A model generated the notes under the pieces. The model saw only the letters and a program-made list of their open reading frames with translations, ran no database searches and was not told the DNA's origin. A program made the translations under genes and the position numbers. Below, piece by piece: positions 10,797-21,767 of a DNA stretch of 64,000 nt (its first letter is position 1; each line of letters starts with the position of its first letter). This stretch comes from Silene latifolia (lineage: Eukaryota; Streptophyta; Magnoliopsida; Caryophyllales; Caryophyllaceae): contig NC_133537.1 of NCBI RefSeq assembly GCF_048544455.1, forward strand, positions 16,801,541-16,865,540. Direction: 5' to 3'.

Positions 10797-13700
10797 TTAT
10801 GCTTTCATATTAGCATGCATGTTACATAGATCACCTAAATAACAATTTATGAGATAAATTAATTTTATTAGAGAGTCTAATATGGATCTATGATCTAACA
10901 TGTAATGCTTGAGCCTTTGTCCGTTTACCTTGAAAGCTTGGTCTCCATCGGATATTTCAATCGCCCCATCGGGAAAAACTCGGACCACCGTGAAAGATCC
11001 CGACCATTTTGACTTTAGCTTCTCCGAAAATAACTTGAACCTTTAGTTATAAAGGAGAACCAAGTCTCCCACCTTGAATTCCCTTCTCAAAATAGCCTTG
11101 TCATGGAACTTCTTAGTCTTCTCGTTGTAAATCCTTGAACTCTCATAAGCATCGAGGCGAAATTCCTCCAACTCATTTATGTCAAGAAGCCTTTTCTCTC
11201 CCGCTTTCTTCATGTCAAAATTCAAGAATTTTACCGCCCAAAAGGCACGGTGCTCCAATTCAACGGGGAGATGAAAAGGCTTACCGTAAACCAACCTAAA
11301 AGGCGAAGTGCCAATAGGAGTCTTGTAGGCGGTACGGTATGCCCATAGAGCATCATCAAGCTTAGTTGACCAATATTTTCGTGACTTTGCCACGGTTTTC
11401 TCAAGAATAGACTTCATTTCCCGGTTAGAGACCTCGGCTTTCCCATTTGCTTGGGGGTGATAAGCAGGACTTCTTCTATGTTGAACCCTGTGTTTCTTGA
11501 GCAAAGCCTCAAAGGTCTTTTCATGAAAGTGCAAACCTCTATCACTTATGAGTACCCTTGGTACTCCAAATCTTGGGAAAATAGTATTCTTCAAGAACTT
11601 GCCAACCGATTTGGCATCACATGTCTCGGTAGGAATAGCCTCTACCCACTTACTCACATATTCTACCGCCACAAGTATGTATTCGAATCCATAAGAGGAA
11701 AGGTAGGGGCATTGGTAATCAATACCCCATACATCAAACAACTCTACCTCTAGGATGTAGTTCATTGGCATCTCATGCCTCCTTGAAATATTGTCGCTTC
11801 GTTGGCACTTATCACACCTCTTGACGTAAGTTGCCAAATCATGAAATATGGTAGGCCAATAGAAACCGCATTGGAGCACCCTTGCGGCGGTCTTCCTTGT
11901 ACTCCCATGCCCTCCACTTGGCATATCATGGCAATGAGAGATTATCGGCTTCACCTCTTCACTTGGAATGCACCTCCTAATTATCCCATCCGCACAAGAT
12001 TTGTAAAGGCAAGGTTCATCCCAAAAATATTGCCTTAGATCATGAAAGAATTTCTTCCTCTTATGTGAGTTATAGTCATGTGGGATGACCCCGGATACCA
12101 AGTAGTTGACATAATCCGCGTACCAAGGGACATCCATAAGAACAAGAGCGAACAATTGATCATCCGGCAAGGAGTCATCAATTGGTAGCCCATCTTTAAT
12201 ATTTTCATGGAATAGCCGAGAGAGATGGTTGGCTACTACGTTCTCCACACCCTTCTTGTCTCTAGTTTCAATATCAAACTCTTGGAGCAAAAGTATCCAC
12301 CGGATCAAGCGTGGTTTCGATTCCTTCTTGATTAGCAAGTGCCTCAATGCCGTATGATCAGTGTGTACAATTACTTTAGAGCCCACCAAGTAGGAACGGA
12401 ACTTGTTCATAGCATATATGACCACCAAAAGCTCCTTTTCGGTGGTGGTGTAGTGTGCTTGAGCTTCATCCAAGGTTTTGCTTGCATAATATATGGCATA
12501 AAGTTTGCCATTCTTTCTTTGTCCAAGCACTGCTCCCACCGCTATATCACTAGCATCGCACATCAACTCAAAAGGTTCTCCCCAATTGGGAGGTTGCATA
12601 ATTGGAGCGGTGATGAGAGCTTCTTTCAACCTATTAAAAGCATTCAAACATTCATTAGTAAACTCAAAGGGCACATCCTTGCTAAGTAACAATGTTAAAG
12701 GTCGGGCAATCAAAGAAAAATCCTTGATAAATCTCCGGTAAAAACCGGCATGCCCAAGAAAACTTCTAACTCCTTTGATATTCGTGGGAAGGGGTAAAGT
12801 TTTAATCACTTCAATCTTGGCTTGATCAACTTTCAAGCCTTTACTTGACACAACATGACCCAAAACAACTCCGGATGTCACCATGAAGTGACATTTCTCT
12901 CAATTTAAGACTAGACCGATTTCTTGACACCTTTTCAAGACCTTACTCAAATTAGCTAGACATCAATCAAATGAGGTGCCTACGATGGAAAAATCATCCA
13001 TAAACACCTCCATTATATCCTCAACATATTCGGAAAATATAGCTAGCATGCATCTTTGAAATGTGGTCGGCGCATTGCACAGCCCAAAGGGCATGCGCCT
13101 ATAAGAAAAGGTGCCAAACGGGCACGTGAAAGTAGTCTTTTCTTGGTCATTAGGCTGAATCGGGATTTGGAAAAACCTCAAAAACCCATCAAGGTAGCAA
13201 AAGTGAGAGTGTTGGGCAAGTCTTTCCAACATTTGGTCAAGGAAAGGGAGGGGAAATGGTCTTTCCTAGTCGCCTTGTTGAGACGTCTATAGTCTATACA
13301 CATTCTCCACCCGGCTGTGATTCTTGTTGGAATTAGCTCATTCTTATCATTGGTGACTACCGTGACCCCGCCCTTCTTTGGCACAACATGCACCGGGCTC
13401 ACCCATGCACTATCGGAGATAGGGTAAATTATACTTGCATCATAGAGCTTCAACACCTCCTTCCTAACCAGTTCTTTCATTGCGGGGTTAAGGCGGCGTT
13501 GAGGCTCAATGGAAGATGCACCCTGATCCTCCAAATGAATGCGGTGACTGCAAAAAGAAGGGATAATCCCCTTAATATCATCAATTGAGTACCCAATGAC
13601 ATCCTTATATTTTCTCACAACATCAAGTAACTTTTGAAGTTCGGTGTCATTGAGTGCACTATTGACAATAATAGGGTAAGTGTGATTAGGGCCAAGGAAA

Positions 13701-13993
13701 GCATGTTTAAGAGTAGAGGGAAGAGGTTTCAACTCCACTTGAGGAGGCGTGGATCTCTCCTCCTTTTTACCATCTCCTCTCAAGCTCTCAAATTCTTTGT
13801 CCGGGTCTTCTTCAATTGTTGCTTCCATGGCCAAAGCATACTCCCGGTGCTCTTTGCAATCTTCTACCTTGCCCTCAAGGAATCCTTGCAAACCCTTGTC
13901 TTCTTCAAATTTCTTCATATCAACCCATTCCTCTACCATGTCAATCATGTAACAAGACTTTTCTTCCGAAGGCTCCTTCATGGCCTTGTTCAA
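10797..13993 (-). pseudogene. Athila pol: reverse transcriptase, RNase H, integrase
   Basis: RT begins upstream of GWRMCIDYRRLNKAT and continues to MPFGLCNAPTTFQ and VFMDDFSIVG (about 12990-13020). A frameshift near 13210 and stop codons near 12961 and 12900 break it. The next open stretch (12884-11043) holds the RT thumb, RNase H ([34 protein letters not shown]) and integrase with its HHCC finger ([10 protein letters not shown]) and DDE residues ([30 protein letters not shown]). A stop at 11043 precedes a short frame with the integrase tail (FKVNGQRLKHY). The frame is continuous with gag-protease apart from a TAA at 14009-14011. Not functional as read. Confidence 0.85.
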
Positions 13994-14008
13994 GGAGAAT
14001 TCTACCTT

Positions 14009-16483
14009 TTATTCACCAACTTGTAGAGAAAGCTTTCCATTATTCACATCAATCATGGCACCCCCTGTAGCAAGGTAAGGGCGCCCCAATATGATGGGAA
14101 TATTTGAGTCCTCGGGGATGTCCATTACATAGAAGTCACATGGGAATGCAAGTTTACCCACTTTGAGCAAGACATCCTCCACAAGACCGATTGGGTATCT
14201 TACCGACCTATCCACAAGTTGGAGATAAGCCCTTGTTGGTGAAAGCTCATAACCCTTCAACTTCTTGAAAATTTTAAGGGGCATAAGACTAATGCTTGCC
14301 CCCAAATCACACAAGGCTCTCTCAATATGCACGGTCCCAATTTTGCAAGGTATGGAAAAACTCCCTGGGTCTTCAAGCTTTTGAGGAGCCTCATTCATAA
14401 GAATTGCGCTACATTCCTTGGATAAGTTCACCATTGTTGTTGGACTCAAGGAATTTTTGTTTGAAATTAGCTCCTTCAAGAACTTTCCATAGCTTGGTAT
14501 CTCCTTGAGGGCATCAATGAAGGACATGGTGATATTGATTCCCTTCATCATGTCCATGAACTTTCCATATTTTTGTTCAAGTTTAGCTCTTTCCAACCTT
14601 TGTGGGAAATGAATTGGTGGCATATAAGTCCTCACAACTTGTTGTTTTGGCAATTCAACAATTTTTGTTGGTTCATCAATCATCTTTGGAGTCTCCACAA
14701 CAATCTCCACAAGTTCATCTTCAACCCCTTTTTCTTCAACTCCCTTAGGAGGTTCAACCATGATTTGAGGTTCAACCTCATCACCCGGTCTTCCACTCTT
14801 CCTTTTCTTGATAAATGTCCGGTCTTCCAAATCTCTACCACTCCTCAAGTGGATAGCATTTATGGTTTTCGGATTCTCCTCAGTTTTACCCGGGAATTTT
14901 CCATGAGAGGCTTGTAGTTGGCTCATTTGGGAAGCCAATTGGGAGATTTGATTGTCCGTCATCCGTTGAGAAGCTTGCATTTGGATCCTAAGTTGGTTAA
15001 TGGATGAGGTTGTCTCTTCTTGTTTTTGAGTGGAATGGTTGATGAATTGTGTTTGAGAACTCATTAATTGCTCTATCATGAGCTCCACATTTGACTTTGG
15101 TTGGGTGGATTGTTGAAATGGTTGGGAGTTTTGTTGGAAAGGTGGGTTGCTTGGTGGATTGAGTGGTTGAAATTGTTGTCTTGGTTGGAAGGTTCTTCCT
15201 TGGAAACCCGGTGGACCTTGGTTGAATGTTGTGTTTGGTTTTTGAGCTTGAAAGTTTTGTGTGAATTGTGGTTTTTGTTGGAAGGTGGGATTTTGGACAT
15301 TTTGTGAACCATAGGAGAAGTTTGGGTGGGTTCTCATTCCGGGATGATATTGGTTGTTGTTAAATGCTTGCTTAGCCGGACTAGACTCCCATATTCCGTT
15401 CACTTGCTCTATGAAATTGCCCTCTCCTACCATCAAAGGACACTCATTTGGTGGATGTCCTTGGTCTCCACAAATCTCACAACTATAAACTTGGTTCCTC
15501 ATAGAAGAAGAGTTGCTAGATGTGTTGCTTGAACTCATCAAGGCAACTTGTTGCTTGAGCTCTTCAATTAACCCTTTAACTTCAACATTATTGGCCGATT
15601 CAACCATTGAATTTCCTTTCCTCTTGTGCCTATCATTGTTCCAATGAAAGGTAGGAGAAGCCATCTCTTCAATAAGCTCTTTGGCCGTCTTGTGATCTAT
15701 TTTATCTAACGCCCCCTTTCCCGAGCCGGAATCTAGGTTCATATTCATTTCATTGTTCAACCCTTCATAAAAATTGTTGATTAGCTCATCATCCCCAATC
15801 CCGTGGTGAGGACATAGCCTTTGGAGGCCCTTGTACCTCTCACATGCTTCGTAAAGAGTCTCATCTTCTTGTTGGGTGAAGCCTTGGAGCTCACTTTTGA
15901 TTCTTGCGGTTCGTTGTGGTGGGAAATATTTGTTTAAGAAAGCTTTGGAGACGTCATCCCAAGTCCGAACATAATCGGGTTTACAAATTTTAAGCCACTC
16001 CTTGGCACTTCCCCACAAGGAGTAAGGGAAAAGCCTAAGGCGTACGACATCCTCCGATACTCCATTGGCCTTGAACATGTCACAACTATCCAAGAACTCG
16101 TTGAGATGTTCGTTTGGGTTTTCGGTGGCTCCCCCACCGAATTGATTCCCTTGGACAAGTTGTAGCAAGGTGGATTTCACATCAAAACTGTTGGCTTGAA
16201 TAGGTGGCTTGACGATACTCGGATTCACCACCTTTTTCGGAGCCAAGTTATCTCGCATAGGCACCGCGACCATTGTCACTTCTTCTCCCGGAGTTGCAAA
16301 GGGATTCTCAAAAGTTTCAAAGGTACTTGGTTCTTCTCGAAAGTCTTCCACTACTAAATTTTCATGGGAAGTTGGTGTTTCTATAAGCCCTCTTCTACGG
16401 AGTGAATTTAGTCTTCTTGCGGTAGCTTCAATCTCGTGGTCAATCGGATCAATTGGTTGGCCTCTTCGAGTTCTCCTACTCAT
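14009..16483 (-). CDS. Athila gag-protease polyprotein
   Basis: One open frame of 824 residues starting MSRRTRRGQPIDPIDHEIE at 16483. Residues about 90-290 form the retrotransposon capsid domain (LRLFPYSLWGSAKEWL). A CX2CX4HX4C knuckle (CEICGDQGHPPNEC) lies near 365. It is followed by a Gln/Asn/Pro-rich linker (about 390-480) that is probably disordered. An aspartic protease (CDLGASISLMP near 725, then IPIILGRPYL near 790) is at the end. Gag packages the RNA and the protease matures the polyprotein in the cytoplasmic particle. The TAA at 14009-14011 may be a true gag/pol stop or a nonsense change; the pol frame continues in phase beyond it. Confidence 0.85.
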   Translation of the reverse strand: MSRRTRRGQPIDPIDHEIEATARRLNSLRRRGLIETPTSHENLVVEDFREEPSTFETFENPFATPGEEVTMVAVPMRDNLAPKKVVNPSIVKPPIQANSFDVKSTLLQLVQGNQFGGGATENPNEHLNEFLDSCDMFKANGVSEDVVRLRLFPYSLWGSAKEWLKICKPDYVRTWDDVSKAFLNKYFPPQRTARIKSELQGFTQQEDETLYEACERYKGLQRLCPHHGIGDDELINNFYEGLNNEMNMNLDSGSGKGALDKIDHKTAKELIEEMASPTFHWNNDRHKRKGNSMVESANNVEVKGLIEELKQQVALMSSSNTSSNSSSMRNQVYSCEICGDQGHPPNECPLMVGEGNFIEQVNGIWESSPAKQAFNNNQYHPGMRTHPNFSYGSQNVQNPTFQQKPQFTQNFQAQKPNTTFNQGPPGFQGRTFQPRQQFQPLNPPSNPPFQQNSQPFQQSTQPKSNVELMIEQLMSSQTQFINHSTQKQEETTSSINQLRIQMQASQRMTDNQISQLASQMSQLQASHGKFPGKTEENPKTINAIHLRSGRDLEDRTFIKKRKSGRPGDEVEPQIMVEPPKGVEEKGVEDELVEIVVETPKMIDEPTKIVELPKQQVVRTYMPPIHFPQRLERAKLEQKYGKFMDMMKGINITMSFIDALKEIPSYGKFLKELISNKNSLSPTTMVNLSKECSAILMNEAPQKLEDPGSFSIPCKIGTVHIERALCDLGASISLMPLKIFKKLKGYELSPTRAYLQLVDRSVRYPIGLVEDVLLKVGKLAFPCDFYVMDIPEDSNIPIILGRPYLATGGAMIDVNNGKLSLQVGE

Positions 16484-16573
16484 GCAAAAAAGTCCTACAC
16501 ACTCAAGAGAAGGATTAGTAACACAAAAGACTTAGTCTAAACTAGAACTAAAACAATTAATATCTAGCCGAAC

Positions 16574-16591
16574 TCCCCGGCAACGACGCCA
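16574..16591 (-). other. Athila primer binding site
   Basis: TGGCGTCGTTGCCGGGGA on the minus strand, six bases after the LTR end. It differs by one base from the TGGCGCCGTTGCCGGGGA form common in Athila elements, which primes from tRNA-Asp. Confidence 0.75.
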
Positions 16592-16597
16592 AAAACT

Positions 16598-18676
16598 TGA
16601 TGGTTATCAAATAGTACCTCGCAAGTGCACGATTTATCGTTGTGCAAAATAGAGGGTCGATCCCACAAGGAGTCAAGAAGATTAATAATTGTTTTAATCC
16701 TATCGTTTAGCTAAGTCGACAATAAAGGATGAATTTATTATACTAAGACTACCTAAGACAAAATGAAATTCAACTAAACAAGAAATAGGTAAATGAGCAA
16801 GAGGAAATAATAAATTGTAAATCAAATGATTTAAAGGCCTAAGACTCGGTTCTCCCCTAAAAAATTCATAACTTCACACCATTAAATCTCTAGGCCAATC
16901 ATAAGGGTAACTAGGTGAGGATGAGATGGCTCTAATTCGCCTAAGACCCCCCCCCCCCCCGGGTTCGAAATAGGACACTAGCACTACCCACCAACCCCCC
17001 TCTCGGGTTCGAAGGTCGGAATCCTTAACTCAACACTCAACAACCCCAAAAACGTGCACTTTTCCAAGGAGGTCGAGAAATTGGTCAAGGTCATTAAGTA
17101 CTCATCATAATCCGGGTCATCCCACTCCTCCTCTCGAAGGTCGATTTCAAACGCTAGTCTAAAGGTATCCTCCCTTGGTTCTCCCTTTCGGTCTCAACCT
17201 AGGTTAGCAATAGGGTCAAATCCCGGGTACACAACTTACAACCTAACCAACTCTCGTTGGTGGACAAGGGTCACAAGTCGACACTACCCAAAAACAGCCC
17301 ATAAACCAAATCATTCCTCTAAACTACCCTCACCAATTTCCCCAAATAATTAGCCTTTATGAGATTCAATTAGTGAAGTTACTCATGTCGGGTCAAAACC
17401 GAGTCTTAGTGAAAGACTACTCACTAATCATGTTTCTAAAAGCAATAGGAGCAACAAAGATGGTTTCTTTAGGCATAAACATGGTGGGAGAATAAATTCT
17501 ACTACTAATCATGCAATGAATCAACAATAATTATGAGGAAAAATAATTTAATCTAATAATGATGAGGATTGAACTAAAAGACACAACCTTTAACACAAGT
17601 AACTCAAAGATTCAATCTTTAACACAAGGAAATCAAAGACTCAATCTTTGGGTGTAAATAACAAAGATGAACAAAGGAAAGATGAACAAGAGAAATAATA
17701 ACAACAATCAAACAACTAGATTGGAATCCTAACATAAACAATCAAACAAAACTTGAAGGAAAAGCAAATGTAAACAAATGAAATTAGGGAAAGAAATAAT
17801 ACCAACTCAATAGCAAGAAAGGAATTTGGATTGAAAAATAAGGAAGGAGGAACCTTCAATCTTCTTACAACCTAATTTCTACTACTAAGTATGATGTAAT
17901 AATTGAAGAACTTGTTCTAATTAGGGAAAGATTAACAAAGTAATTAACAAGATTCAAGCTTGGGAAGGGAAATTAATTTAGATCTGGGGTTGTGTGTACA
18001 ACTGATTAAGGGAGGGGGTATATATAGTTTGCACCAAGATTAGGGTAGGATTTGTAAATGGGCTTGAAATGCGGGTATGCGCTCCCGGCCGGTCAACCGG
18101 CTGCCGGGCTTATGACCGGCTGGGAAGTTCCTGGAAGTTGAATTGATTTTTGATATAATCAGGCGGCCATGGCCGGGCAACCGGTTGCCGGTCACTGACC
18201 GGCTGGGAGGCACGTTGACTTCATCTTGACTCCTGGGCTTTATGGGAACTCCCAGCCGGGTGACCGGCTGCCGGCCTTATGACCGGCTGGGAAGTTCCTG
18301 TAACTTCCTTTGATCTTGAGCTCATTGTTCTCCCAGCCGGGTAGCCGGCTGCCGGGCTACCGGCTGGGAATTCCGTTTGCCTAATCCTTGCTTGAATTGT
18401 ATACGTTTGGTGTTCCCAGCCGGCTGACCGGCTGCCGGCCTACCGGCTGGGAGTACTTCTCTGCATCAATTCCTCCTCCTTCCATGCTTAGTTGAGTGAA
18501 CTCGTCTTTTAGCTTCAATTCTCCCATTCTCGCCTCAATTCCTGCAAGGAAGGTACAATATCATAGACATGGGAATTGGGGCATGAATTGCAAGCAAGAA
18601 CGTATAAAACCGACCCAAATGGAGTCGAAAAGCATAAAAATAGAGGGGAAAAGTGGTGCAAAAGAATCCTATATCA
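16598..18676 (-). repeat. Athila LTR
   Basis: About 2.08 kb; on the minus strand it starts TGATATAGGATTC and ends AACCATCA. A TATATATA box at 18019-18026 marks the U3 promoter, about 650 bases into the LTR. The downstream part has a 14-base C run (plus strand, about 16947-16960). On its outer side it meets a polypurine tract, not host DNA with a target duplication (see 18677-18795). Confidence 0.8.
18084..18453. repeat. GC-rich tandem repeat array in Athila U3
   Basis: Five units about 83 bases apart (starts near 18084, 18166, 18252, 18332, 18415). Each has a core of about 40 bases built from CCGG steps that is close to palindromic, for example CCCAGCCGG...CCGGCTGGGA. Spacers are less conserved. 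The array lies just upstream of the TATA box in the element's own direction, where enhancer-like repeats are found in some LTRs. Confidence 0.8.
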
Positions 18677-18795
18677 AACCTCCCCACACTTGAACATTAC
18701 TCGTCCCCGAGTAAATCCTCAATCAATGTACAAGGCACTACTAAGATAGATATGGAGAGTGGGTGCAAAATAAAATTTATGGCTTTAACTATGCC
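18677..18795 (-). other. 3' internal fragment of an Athila copy with polypurine tract
   Basis: On the minus strand it reads TTTACTCGGGGACGAGTAAT then GTTCAAGTGTGGGGAGGTT just before the LTR start TGATATAGG. That is the end of an Athila internal region with its polypurine tract. The single LTR is therefore flanked by a primer site on one side and a polypurine tract on the other. The right-hand limit of the fragment is approximate. Confidence 0.6.
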
Positions 18796-18815
18796 TTTTT
18801 TTGGTGAATCCACAG

Positions 18816-19662
18816 ATTAAAACTTGCTCAAGGAGACGGCCTTTCGGATATATAAGGCGGGGCCCTTGTAGCCACGATGTCAACAAAGAAACTCAATATG
18901 GTGACTTAGCTGATAATTCCTATCTACAATTCCAAAATGTTGATGAGCAAATTGATTACATTCAAGCAGTATACCCTTCTGTTTTTGAGCCTGAACCTAC
19001 CGATAAAAAAGTCCTATTTTATCGAGGCAAACCCTCTCTTAGACAAACCACATAACCCCGGTTAGGCACACAGTAATGCGACCAGCCTTAATCTTTCGGA
19101 TATGCTACTATTGGATGATGAGTTTTCTAGTGCCGACTCCAAGAAAATTGAGGCTCAAGTTGCCGGTTATAGGGTGAAACCAGAAGTTGGTCCCACTCTT
19201 AGAGGTATTCTTGCAAAGTATGGCGACATTGCTGCAAACTCCAAGAAATCGATTGAATTTCGGTCATTGTTGTTGGAGAATGTTTCTGAAATAGTCAGGA
19301 AACTGGAAGCTACGGAGTTTGTATGCCTCATAACAGTTGAAATCGAAAGTTTTCGGCTTTTGCTCAAGGATATGGAATTAGATGTAAATGTTGGATGGCT
19401 CCTTCAAAGACTCAATGAGCTCAATGGTGCAAAGAAGCTACTTAGAGAGTCACCCATAGTGAAACAGGGTAAGAAGCAGAAGGAGTCGGAAATAATAGTA
19501 TACGAGATTGAGATTCAAAGGCTTCAAGAGAAGATCAAATGTGCACAAAATGCAATGGAATTAAGAAAGGAAGAGAAAAGGAAATTCGACAAAGGACTCT
19601 CCGACACCAAGGTCAAGTTGAAGAAGTATCATTGTGGAAGCATGGCTGAAGGTTTGATTTGA
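18816..19662 (+). pseudogene. PEARLI4-type (phospholipase-like) gene remnant
   Basis: The second part (19102-19662, probably from an acceptor CACACAG at 19066-19072) encodes about 190 residues. They hold the GYRVKPEVGPTLRGILAKYGD motif region and a long charged helix with a coiled-coil look (KKQKESEIIVYEIEIQRLQE). This matches the plant PEARLI4 domain family, annotated as phospholipase-like although no catalytic activity is established. The first part (18816-19052, after a CCACAG acceptor) gives a frame with NKETQYGDLADNSYLQFQN that I do not recognise. It hits a TAA at 19053-19055 with no good donor before it, so the gene is either mis-spliced as read or decayed. The 5' exons are absent, replaced by Athila sequence. 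Confidence 0.55.
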
Positions 19663-20009
19663 GTTCCAGCTCATAATTTACGGAGACTAACATCACTACA
19701 TGACAATAGTAACTTGAGTAAGGTGAGATCTTTTCTTTATGCTAGCTAATTAAAAAAAAAACATCTTTGATTTATGCTAATAGTACATCTCTGTGATATG
19801 CTTCGCCTAAGTTTGTTGCTGGAAGTTCGGATTTATTTACTTTCAGTACTGTATCATCTGATTAATGAACATGAACTTCAGAAATATTTGATGATGGTCA
19901 GCTGTTAGAATGACGTTCCAAACTTTCCATAATTGTCTACCGTGAAAATTCAACTTGCGACTAAGGCTTTGCTGCTGTTGTGCTATATTTTCGAATGACG
20001 AGTTAAAAG
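19663..20009. other. Downstream flank of the PEARLI4-like remnant
   Basis: AT-rich, no ORF. It could be 3' UTR or an intron. It ends with AAAAG (20005-20009), the likely target duplication of the copia element that follows (ACAAG on the far side, one mismatch). Confidence 0.4.
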
Positions 20010-20231
20010 TATTAACCATATATCTTCCAAATCATAGCATATCAATAAAATCAATCAAGGATACTCAATCATAGTAAATATAGAATGATTGTATAGTGTA
20101 ATATTCTAATGTCAAGAGGCTCCTATTATTTGCCTCAAATAGCTAACCTAGGACTACTATATAAACTGTACATTTGCACATTCAATACACAACTTTCATT
20201 ATACATTCAACCTACTGTCACTATTCTTACA
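20010..20231 (+). repeat. 5' LTR of copia 2
   Basis: Starts TATTAACCATATATC (not TG) and ends TTCTTACA just before the primer site. It is almost identical to 25123-25346, with a few substitutions and short indels. TATATAAACTG near 20158-20168 is the likely promoter. Confidence 0.85.
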
Positions 20232-20332
20232 TGGTATCTGGGAGCACAAAACGATCCACAAAACACCTCCTTCAACCCCGAAAAATAACCTTCAACCGCC
20301 ACACCTTCATCCAACCCAAACCCGCCTCCACC

Positions 20333-21208
20333 ATGACCAAAAATCAAGAAACCGTCGTGCCCAACCCTCATGAAACAACCGCACCTCTTACCTCGCTGAA
20401 TTTGAATCATTGCGTGAAACTCACACCGACAAACTACACGTCCTGGTATTTCCAGTTAACCAATATTTTCTTTGGCTTTAGTTTGCTTGGATTCTTTGAT
20501 GGATCCCACCCGGCACCATCACCAACCACTGTAGGTGATGATAAAACCGAAAAACCCAACCCCTCGTACTTTACATAGCTTAAACAAGACGGATTGATAT
20601 TGGGTGTTCTTATGGGTACTCTTTTATCAACCGTCCAAGCCCTCATCATCCGCGCAAAAACCTCAAAAGAAGCGTGGGATATTCTTGCACGAACCTACGC
20701 AAACCCCTCTCGTGCTCATATTTTACAATTAAAAGACCGTCTTGATTCGATTGTCAAAACCTCCGATCAATCGATATCCGATTATATGAACACCTTCAAG
20801 GCTTGTGTCGACCAACCTGCCTTGATGGGCAAAATTATCGACCCCGAAGATGTCATATCCAAGGTCCTTCGAGGTCTTGATTACAAAACTTTCAAACCAG
20901 TTATAGACACGGTTCGTGCCCGTGATAACCCGATCACATTTGAAGCATTGCACGAAAAACTCCTTCAACATGAATTATTATAAAACAACAACCATAAACT
21001 GATGTGTTCAACCCATCTGTCAATGCCGCCTATCGCCAAAATCGTGGCTACTATGGCAACCAAAGGCAACCCTACTCGACCCACCACACCTCAAACCAAC
21101 GATACCAACCGAACACCACCACTGCCTACAACCATTCGGCCACCCAACAACAACCAGTACACACAACCAACCCGAACTCGCGGCCCTTCAAAGGTCGCTG
21201 CCAGTGGT
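20333..21208 (+). pseudogene. copia 2 gag
   Basis: From MTKNQETVVPNPHE at 20333, through the copia gag core (LTPTNYTSWYFQL, then AKTSKEAWDILARTYA and LQLKDRLDSI). A TAG at 20576-20578 and a TAA at 20981-20983 interrupt it, with a frameshift before the Asn/Gln/Pro-rich region near 21004. The zinc knuckle starts at the very end (RCQW, up to 21208). It is split there by a TIR element and its remaining Cys and His residues lie after 21767. Confidence 0.8.
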
Positions 21209-21757
21209 CAGTGGCGAATCTAGGATTTATGAAATGGAGATGTTTAGTAAAATTTATAACATAAAAAAACGCCAAAATATAATTACTCGATTAAGCCCCT
21301 AACATTTGGGGGACTTATGCGATATTTAAAAGATAGTACCCTATTAACAAAAACTTATATTTAATATACTAATTCTTGATAAATATTAAAACAATTTACT
21401 AATGGTAGGCTCGCCAAAATACGAAGTACTTATTTTTAAATATGATTACGCTTCTTTAAAATATCATTATATTTCCTTTGTCATGGTGGTTGAATGAATG
21501 TAAATTGCAAATAAGATGACGCAAGTTTGATCCTTCCTAAGAACATTTTCAATTAATTTTAATATTGCAAAATTAAAAGGTAAAAAAATGTAGTTGTGGG
21601 GCTTGATTCCGGGTTGCTTTGATGGTGGAAAATTGCTTCTACCACTAAGCCACTAAGATTTGATGATATATTGGCACATAAATAAGTATATATCTGTTTT
21701 TCTTCAAGATTAATGGGGGTGAGGGTTCAACCCCATCACTCCCTTTAAATCCGCCCA
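21209..21757. mobile_element. Short TIR element inserted in the copia 2 zinc knuckle
   Basis: 549 bases flanked by a 10-base direct repeat TGCCAGTGGT (21199-21208 and 21758-21767). Ends CAGTGGCGAATCTAGG and AAATCCGCCCA are imperfect inverted repeats. No coding capacity. The 9-10-base duplication points to a Mutator-like MITE, though a hAT origin (8 bases) is not excluded. Removing it together with one repeat joins the knuckle frame exactly. Confidence 0.75.
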
Positions 21758-21767
21758 TGCCAGTGGT

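Larger units (their letters stand above)
10797..18676 (-). mobile_element. Athila-type Ty3/gypsy element, 3'-truncated
   Basis: On the minus strand the order is LTR (18676-16598), primer site (16591-16574), gag-protease (16483-14009), then RT, RNase H and integrase (13993-10797). The gag start, the CDLGASISLMP protease motif, FMDDFS in RT and the GGCGTCGTTGCCGGGGA primer site fit the Athila lineage. The env-like region and 3' LTR expected after integrase are missing; copia 1 begins there instead, most simply because copia 1 inserted into this element. Confidence 0.82.

Noticed and set aside
16947-16960. Poly-C tract as a regulatory site
   Set aside because: A single homopolymer inside an LTR; no second copy in the window to show conservation and length is error-prone.
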